Positions 6,055 through 7,757 of a DNA stretch of 7,757 nucleotides are shown piece after piece. Within the stretch, counting starts at the first letter, position 1. Every line of letters begins with the position of its first letter. Made by a program: the position numbers and the translations under genes. The notes under the pieces are model-generated. The model saw only the letters and a list, made by a program, of their open reading frames with translations, was not told where the DNA came from and did no database searches. The stretch spans positions 1 to 7,757 of the forward strand of contig JAKFEW010000037.1 of NCBI GenBank assembly GCA_036675505.1, in the 5' to 3' direction. This DNA comes from JAKFEW01 sp036675505 (lineage in GTDB: Bacteria > Cyanobacteriota > Sericytochromatia > S15B-MN24 > JAQBPE01).

Positions 6055-6315
6055 CTAGGCGCCGAGCGCGGCGCGCAGCTCGGCGAGCTTCTGGGCCGCC
6101 ACGCGGCGGATCCACTCGTTCGGCGAGGTCGCCGCCATGTCTTCGTAGGCCGCCTCGATGCGTGCGATCATCTCGCCTTCGGGCGTGCCGCCGCCCGAGA
6201 GCTGGGCGGCGAGCTCGACGCCCTGCTGAAAGACGAGGTTGCGGAACTCGTCAGCCGAGGCCTCGGCGAGGCGCTGGTAGGTGGTCTGGGCGTTCGCGGC
6301 ATGTTCGGCGGACAT
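6055..6315 (-). CDS. Small uncharacterised helical protein (86 aa)
   Basis: Not recognised as a known family. The start ATG (6313-6315) has AGGAGG at 6320-6325, 4 nt upstream, which is strong support that this is a real gene; the stop is TAG at 6055-6057. The protein is soluble-looking, with no signal peptide, membrane segment or cysteine, rich in Ala, Glu, Gln and Arg, and acidic overall. Two predicted helical blocks (about 8-40 and 46-85) are separated by a Gly-rich turn SGGGTPEGE at 40-48; the second half has an evenly spaced amphipathic pattern (IARIEAAYEDM, WIRRVAAQKLAELRAAL). This suggests a helical hairpin or small oligomer, but no motif indicates a function. It converges on gyrB across the hairpin and is divergent from the exported-protein gene. 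No clear -35/-10 is seen upstream. Confidence 0.75.
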   Translation of the reverse strand: MSAEHAANAQTTYQRLAEASADEFRNLVFQQGVELAAQLSGGGTPEGEMIARIEAAYEDMAATSPNEWIRRVAAQKLAELRAALGA

Positions 6316-6462
6316 GGTTCCTCCTGCGGGGGCGCTCGCTACCTATTCCACGGCGGCGCGCAAGGCAAACGGCCGGGTGGGCCTGGGCCTCGCGTCCAGC
6401 CCCGCTCGCGGCGTTCGTTCGGTTAGGGCTGGCGATCGGTGGGGTTCAATGAGCGCGGTCCC
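6316..6462. other. Divergent intergenic region between the 86-aa gene and the exported-protein gene
   Basis: 147 bp that must contain the promoters of both divergent genes. Apart from the AGGAGG of the minus-strand gene (6320-6325), no convincing -10/-35 pair was seen in either direction. TTGCCT read on the minus strand (+ strand AGGCAA near 6362-6367) is followed by only weak -10 matches. A GTG at 6439 is an alternative in-frame start for the downstream plus-strand gene. Confidence 0.5.
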
Positions 6463-7596
6463 ATGCCACTTTCCCTACCCGCTCTCTGCCTGCTGGCCGC
6501 GCTCGCGGCCGCCCCCGCCGCTGACCCGGCGGGCCCGCTGCCCGCGGCCGCCCCGGATCACCCGCCGGCGCCCGCGGCTTCCGCGGCGCCCGCGGCTTCT
6601 GCGGCGCCCGTCGCCGGGGATGCGCCGGGGCCTGTGATCGTGCCGGGGCCCGGCATCTACAGGCCCACCTGGGAGGTGCTCGATCCCAAGGCGCCGACCC
6701 GGCCGACCCCGTCGGGCGGGCCCGCGGCGCTGCCGCACTACGTCGGGCTCGGCAAGGTCGAGCGCGGCCTCGCCGTGCACCTGCGCGACCTGGTCGGCCT
6801 GATCGAGGGGCACCTCGCCGCGCGTCGGCTGGCGAGCGCGCGGGTGGCGCTCGAGCGCGCCGACCGGCACGTGGCGGCCAGCGAGGGCGAACACCTGGTG
6901 CTCAAGCTGCACGGCGACTGGTCCGCGCCGCGCGTCCGCCTGTTCGACCTGCACGACCGCTACGCGCAGGAGCGCCGGCGGGGCGTCGACGACGAGTCGA
7001 AGCGGCTCGCGGCCGAGGCCGCCGTCCGCGTCGGCCGGCGCCTCGACGACCTCGCGCGCGGCTTCGGCAAGCTCTCGGCCCGCGACGCCGCCAAGCGGGT
7101 GGACGAGGCGCGCCACGCCCTGGCCGAGGCCCAGGTGGACCCCTTCTTGCTCGACAACCCGGCCTGGCCACCGGCGCGCCAGGCCGTGGTGGCCCGCCTC
7201 GAGAAGCTCGAGCGCGTGGTCGCCGTGCGCATCGGCCAGGCCCAGCTGCTCGAGGCCGTGCTGCGCATGGCCGACCTCAAGCGTTCCGGCGACGCGCGCC
7301 TGGCCAAGGGCGACTACGACGGCGCGCTCGGCGACTTCGAGGCGCTCGGCGAGGCCTGCGTGGGCTTCGAGCACGACCTGCGCGAGCTCACCGCCCAGGG
7401 CTACGACGCGCGCACGCTGGTCTGGATCGGCGCCGAAGGCGAGCTGCGCGGCCAGGCCTTCCTCGCCAAGGTCGCGGCCTGGCGCGCGCTGGCCGAGCGG
7501 CGCTGGGACGTCGTGGAGCGCGCGCGCGCGCGGGCGCGGATTCGCGAGGAAGCGGATCTGCGCCCGCCGGACCCGCCGAAGCTGCCAGGCCACTGA
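6463..7596 (+). CDS. Predicted exported protein with Ala/Pro-rich linker and helical, TPR-like C-terminal region; function unknown
   Basis: A 377-aa protein from ATG 6463; an in-frame GTG at 6439 would add 8 residues. Neither start has a strong SD; the ATG is preferred because it places a hydrophobic signal-peptide core (LSLPALCLLAALAAA) right at the N-terminus, with likely cleavage after an Ala near residues 17-20. Residues about 20-95 are a low-complexity Ala/Pro/Gly linker with a repeated APAASA unit and a short conserved-looking GIYRPTWEVLDPKAPTRP. Residues about 100-365 are predicted almost all alpha-helical and rich in Arg, Ala, Glu and Asp; LAKGDYDGALGDFEAL (280-295) resembles one TPR helix pair. 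Mature Cys content is very low and there is no lipobox. No family was recognised; a periplasmic or surface scaffold is a guess. Codon use matches the neighbours. It converges on the partial gene at the right edge, 20 bp away. Confidence 0.78.
   Translation: MPLSLPALCLLAALAAAPAADPAGPLPAAAPDHPPAPAASAAPAASAAPVAGDAPGPVIVPGPGIYRPTWEVLDPKAPTRPTPSGGPAALPHYVGLGKVERGLAVHLRDLVGLIEGHLAARRLASARVALERADRHVAASEGEHLVLKLHGDWSAPRVRLFDLHDRYAQERRRGVDDESKRLAAEAAVRVGRRLDDLARGFGKLSARDAAKRVDEARHALAEAQVDPFLLDNPAWPPARQAVVARLEKLERVVAVRIGQAQLLEAVLRMADLKRSGDARLAKGDYDGALGDFEALGEACVGFEHDLRELTAQGYDARTLVWIGAEGELRGQAFLAKVAAWRALAERRWDVVERARARARIREEADLRPPDPPKLPGH
6568..6610 (+). repeat. 18-bp in-frame tandem duplication encoding APAASA
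   Basis: Units 6568-6585 and 6586-6603 differ at one base (C/T at unit position 14, a silent TCC/TCT Ser change), and a partial third copy (GCGCCCG) follows at 6604-6610. The repeat lies in the Ala/Pro-rich linker of the exported protein and keeps frame, consistent with slippage-driven linker length variation. Confidence 0.85.
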
Positions 7597-7616
7597 GCCA
7601 CCGCTGGCGGGGCCCG

Positions 7617-7757
7617 CTAGGGCTGGAGCGGAACGCCGTCCCAGACCAGGTACACCACGGCGTCGGCCGGCGGGCGGCGCGCCGCCCAGCGCAGGGCCAC
7701 TTCACCGCGGTGGCCCGCCCGCACGCGCGCAGCGGCGTGGCCCGCCGGCCGGCCGGC
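7617..7757 (-). CDS. C-terminal end of an unidentified protein (partial, runs off right edge)
   Basis: On the minus strand a frame stays open from the window edge to TAG at 7617-7619, giving 46 residues that end in VVYLVWDGVPLQP. The segment GEVALRWAARRPPADAVVYLV has the alternating hydrophobic pattern of beta strands and vaguely recalls a fibronectin-III or Ig-like end strand, but too little is visible to assign a family. Support for coding: third positions are nearly all G/C, the composition resembles real protein at its C-terminal part, the strand and spacing fit the alternating layout, and the plus-strand gene ends just before it. A longer minus-strand open frame (7388-7705) overlaps it in another frame but has Arg/Ala/Pro-rich shadow composition. 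Confidence 0.45.
   Translation of the reverse strand, partial: AGRPAGHAAARVRAGHRGEVALRWAARRPPADAVVYLVWDGVPLQP

Noticed and set aside
5328..6452. 374-aa plus-strand Arg/Pro-rich frame across the gyrB end and the small gene
   Set aside because: It overlaps three better-supported features and has shadow composition with no start signal.
6475..7593. 372-aa minus-strand open frame opposite the exported-protein gene
   Set aside because: No SD or recognisable motif, and the N- and C-termini just track the opposite gene. The plus-strand reading has a signal peptide and linker, though without a known family the strand choice is less certain than for gyrB.
7388..7705. 105-aa minus-strand open frame near the right edge
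   Set aside because: Arg/Ala/Pro-rich shadow composition overlapping the exported-protein gene; the other minus frame ending at 7617 has a more protein-like end.
7744..7757. GCCGGCCGGCCGGC run at the right edge
   Set aside because: A short GGCC-type self-complementary run, easily produced by Ala/Gly/Arg/Pro codons in GC-rich coding sequence and cut by the window end; no evidence of a repeat element.

Overview
The window is a stretch of very GC-rich bacterial chromosome (about two-thirds G+C or more by eye, with codon third positions nearly all G or C). It carries seven protein-coding genes, two of them cut by the window edges. No RNA genes, insertion sequences, CRISPR arrays or phage genes were found. 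The GyrB-type protein has no proteobacterial TOPRIM insertion. Its phrasing around the ATPase glycine loop, the TOPRIM domain and the C-terminal tail resembles cyanobacterial-type GyrB. Together with the YnbB-like lyase and the high GC, this suggests a non-photosynthetic relative of Cyanobacteriota (for example a Sericytochromatia-like lineage). That is inference from remembered family patterns, not a search result; Firmicutes- or Chloroflexota-like sources remain possible.

Layout. 1-675 (+) is the C-terminal half of a PLP-dependent enzyme of the methionine gamma-lyase / 'aluminum resistance protein' (YnbB) family. It overlaps by 29 bp a 160-aa Nudix hydrolase (647-1129, +), so the two are probably translationally coupled. 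A hairpin lies at the Nudix stop. Convergent to it is a large minus-strand gene (1160-3727) for a predicted secreted lipoprotein: an S8 (subtilisin-like) protease with an N-terminal TIG-like region, a propeptide-like segment, an intact Asp/His/Ser triad and two C-terminal discoidin (F5/8 type C) domains. A divergent, locally AT-rich intergenic region (3728-4011) carries a good sigma70-type promoter with a perfect TATAAT for the gyrase gene and a weaker candidate promoter for the protease. gyrB (4012-6000, +) is complete and intact and is followed by a 16-bp GC hairpin.

6055-6315 (-) encodes an uncharacterised 86-aa helical protein with a strong Shine-Dalgarno. 6463-7596 (+) encodes a predicted exported protein: signal peptide, Ala/Pro-rich low-complexity linker with an 18-bp tandem duplication, then a long charged helical region. 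7617-7757 (-) looks like the last 46 codons of another gene running off the right edge.

How the genes relate: this looks like ordinary housekeeping and accessory chromosome rather than one pathway. Apart from the lyase-Nudix pair, every neighbouring transcription unit switches strand, so nearly every gene is its own unit. The convergent gaps are short (30, 54 and 20 bp), and two of them hold strong hairpins. No convincing new multi-gene system was seen. The most noteworthy items are the discoidin-tailed lipoprotein protease, the two unrecognised proteins downstream of gyrB, and the inverted repeat over the gyrB -10/start region.
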